DNA from: an uncultured Desulfovibrio sp.
Lineage (GTDB): Bacteria > Desulfobacterota > Desulfovibrionia > Desulfovibrionales > Desulfovibrionaceae
NCBI GenBank assembly: GCA_945871415.1
Contig: CAMBWG010000159.1
Span: forward strand, 1 to 5,718
Direction of reading: 5' to 3'
DNA: 5,718 nt
In this document: one piece after another, positions 4,786 through 5,718 of the stretch
Numbering within the stretch: position 1 is the first letter of the stretch
Layout: each line of letters begins with the position of its first letter
Program-made: the position numbers and the translations under genes
Notes under the pieces: generated by a model
The model's input: the letters and a program-made list of their open reading frames with translations, nothing else
Databases searched by the model: none
What the model was told of the DNA's origin: nothing

Positions 4786-5567
4786 TTCCCCCGTGGCGGA
4801 AGGGGGGCCGGGCGCAGCAGCAGCCAGATACCGACGGCAATCAGCGGGACGCACAGCAGTTGTCCCATGGTCAGCCAGCCGAAGGCAAGATAGCCGAGCT
4901 GGGCATCGGGGACGCGCACAAATTCCACGGCAAAGCGGCACACTCCGTAGCCGAGGGCAAAGAGTCCGGCCACGGAGCCGCGCTTGCGGGGCCGGGCGGC
5001 ATAGAGCCAGAGGACGATAAAAAGCAGGACGCCTTCCAGTGCGGCCTCGTACAGCTGCGAGGGGTGACGCGGGAGCGGGCCTCCCGTGGGAAAGACCATT
5101 GCCCACGGAACATCTGAGGTCTTGCCCCAGAGCTCGCCGTTGATGAAATTGCCGATACGGCCCCAGAGCAGACCCTGCGGGATCATGGGCGTAATGAAGT
5201 CGGCAACGTCCCAGAAGCTCTTGTGCCGGGTATGCGCAAAATACCAGAAGGCCGCCAGCACGCCCAGCAGGCCGCCATGAAAGGACATGCCGCCGTTCCA
5301 GACTCGCAGAATCTCGGCGGGATCATGAATATAGGCGGGCAGATCGTAGAACAGCACATAGCCCAGTCGCGCGCCGAGAATGATGCCCAGCATGACATAG
5401 GTTTGCAGGTCGTCCACGTCTTCCGGGCTCCAGCCCGGGCAGCGACGGGCCCGGTAGCGTGCCAGAAGCCAGCCGACGCCGAAGGCGACAAGATACATCA
5501 GACCGTACCAGCGCAGCTCAAAAGAGCCGATGCTGATGGCCACGGGATCAATATGCGGATATTGCAT
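4782..5567 (-). CDS. lgt: Prolipoprotein diacylglyceryl transferase
   Basis: A 261-aa inner-membrane enzyme, normal length, that moves diacylglycerol from phosphatidylglycerol to the lipobox cysteine of prelipoproteins, the first step of lipoprotein maturation. About seven hydrophobic segments are visible (for example ~21-36, 57-74, 97-112, 177-191, 228-251). The signature [13 protein letters not shown] runs from 136 to 148. Residues lining the active site are all present: Tyr21, His97 (SFHGG), Arg137, Asn140, Glu145, Gly148, Arg211 and Glu215, matching E. coli Tyr26, His103, Arg143, Asn146, Glu151, Gly154, Arg239 and Glu243. The start at 5567 has AGGA eight bases upstream; the in-frame ATG at 5609 would add 14 residues with no homology and is rejected. 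A T8 tract follows the stop, but only a weak stem precedes it, so termination here is uncertain. Confidence 0.97.
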   Translation of the reverse strand: MQYPHIDPVAISIGSFELRWYGLMYLVAFGVGWLLARYRARRCPGWSPEDVDDLQTYVMLGIILGARLGYVLFYDLPAYIHDPAEILRVWNGGMSFHGGLLGVLAAFWYFAHTRHKSFWDVADFITPMIPQGLLWGRIGNFINGELWGKTSDVPWAMVFPTGGPLPRHPSQLYEAALEGVLLFIVLWLYAARPRKRGSVAGLFALGYGVCRFAVEFVRVPDAQLGYLAFGWLTMGQLLCVPLIAVGIWLLLRPAPLPPRGN

Positions 5568-5650
5568 GACGGAATTCCTGTACAGCGCGTCAGGGGAGCA
5601 GAAAGGCATGCTCTTTGAAAAAATTTACCGCATGCGCCCGCATCCATCTG

Positions 5651-5708
5651 AAAAAAGCGAGCTGGGGAGGGGATGGGGGGCTTTTGGGGGAAGGGGAACC
5701 CCTCTCGC
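5651..5708 (-). terminator. Possible terminator of a gene beyond the right edge
   Basis: On the - strand GCGAG (5708-5704) can pair with CTCGC (5661-5657), continued by GGGG with CCCC after a small internal loop; T6 follows directly (5656-5651). The loop is long (~34 nt) and C-rich. The position upstream of lgt fits the end of a left-running gene outside the window. Confidence 0.4.
5664..5696 (+). other. G-rich tract with G-quadruplex potential
   Basis: Five G-runs of four to six occur within 33 bp on the + strand (5664-5667, 5669-5672, 5675-5680, 5686-5690, 5693-5696), separated by 1-5 nt. This satisfies the usual four-tract quadruplex pattern. It lies ~97 bp upstream of lgt, on the strand opposite to the lgt mRNA. 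Confidence 0.5.
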
Positions 5709-5718
5709 GCTAGCAGAG

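Noticed and set aside
4779..4786. Half-site GTCAA near lgt as an HcpR or Fnr site
   Set aside because: No inverted partner at proper spacing; it is explained by the -35 box and the lgt stop.
4618..5106. Long - strand upstream extension of the infA reading frame
   Set aside because: It overlaps lgt in another frame, and IF-1 is exactly 72 residues from the ATG at 4617, with its own ribosome site.

Overview
The window comes from a moderately GC-rich bacterial chromosome. It reads most like a sulfate-reducing Desulfovibrionaceae-type deltaproteobacterium (Desulfovibrio, Bilophila or a relative). The reasons are an hcp (hybrid cluster protein) gene followed by a Crp/Fnr-type regulator, a stand-alone BioF-like enzyme, and hairpin-rich intergenic repeats. 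This placement rests on recognised gene content only, not on a database comparison.

Left half, + strand. Positions 1-247 are the last 81 codons of hcp. A 450-bp non-coding stretch (248-697) follows and is full of inverted repeats, including the first copy (A) of a ~146-bp dispersed repeat. Next is a two-gene unit: a Crp/Fnr-family regulator (698-1396) and, 4 bp later, a BilS-like flavodoxin-family protein (1401-1937). A strong intrinsic terminator (2010-2047) closes this unit. A second copy (B) of the repeat lies at 2090-2234 in the same orientation, so the regulator-flavodoxin unit is bracketed by direct repeats. With hcp, these genes look like a nitrosative/redox stress module: Hcp handles NO or hydroxylamine-type stress, the regulator would be its HcpR-like sensor, and the flavodoxin a possible electron carrier. 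The functional link is inference.

Right half, - strand. Transcription runs right to left through lgt (prolipoprotein diacylglyceryl transferase), infA (translation initiation factor IF-1), an unrecognised 183-aa protein with an acidic tail, tRNA-Leu(UAA), and a BioF-like PLP enzyme. The BioF-like gene converges on the flavodoxin gene. infA seems to have its own promoter, whose -35 box overlaps the lgt stop codon, and a leader of ~130 nt carrying two identical TGTGCACA palindromes 21 bp apart. A near-perfect 12-bp hairpin terminator separates the tRNA from bioF. The right edge (5651-5708) holds a G-rich tract with quadruplex potential that may also be the terminator of a gene outside the window.

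I see no CRISPR array, insertion sequence, phage gene or defence system. The least ordinary material is the structured direct-repeat pair (A/B) with compensatory base changes in its leading hairpin, and the twin palindromes in the infA leader.
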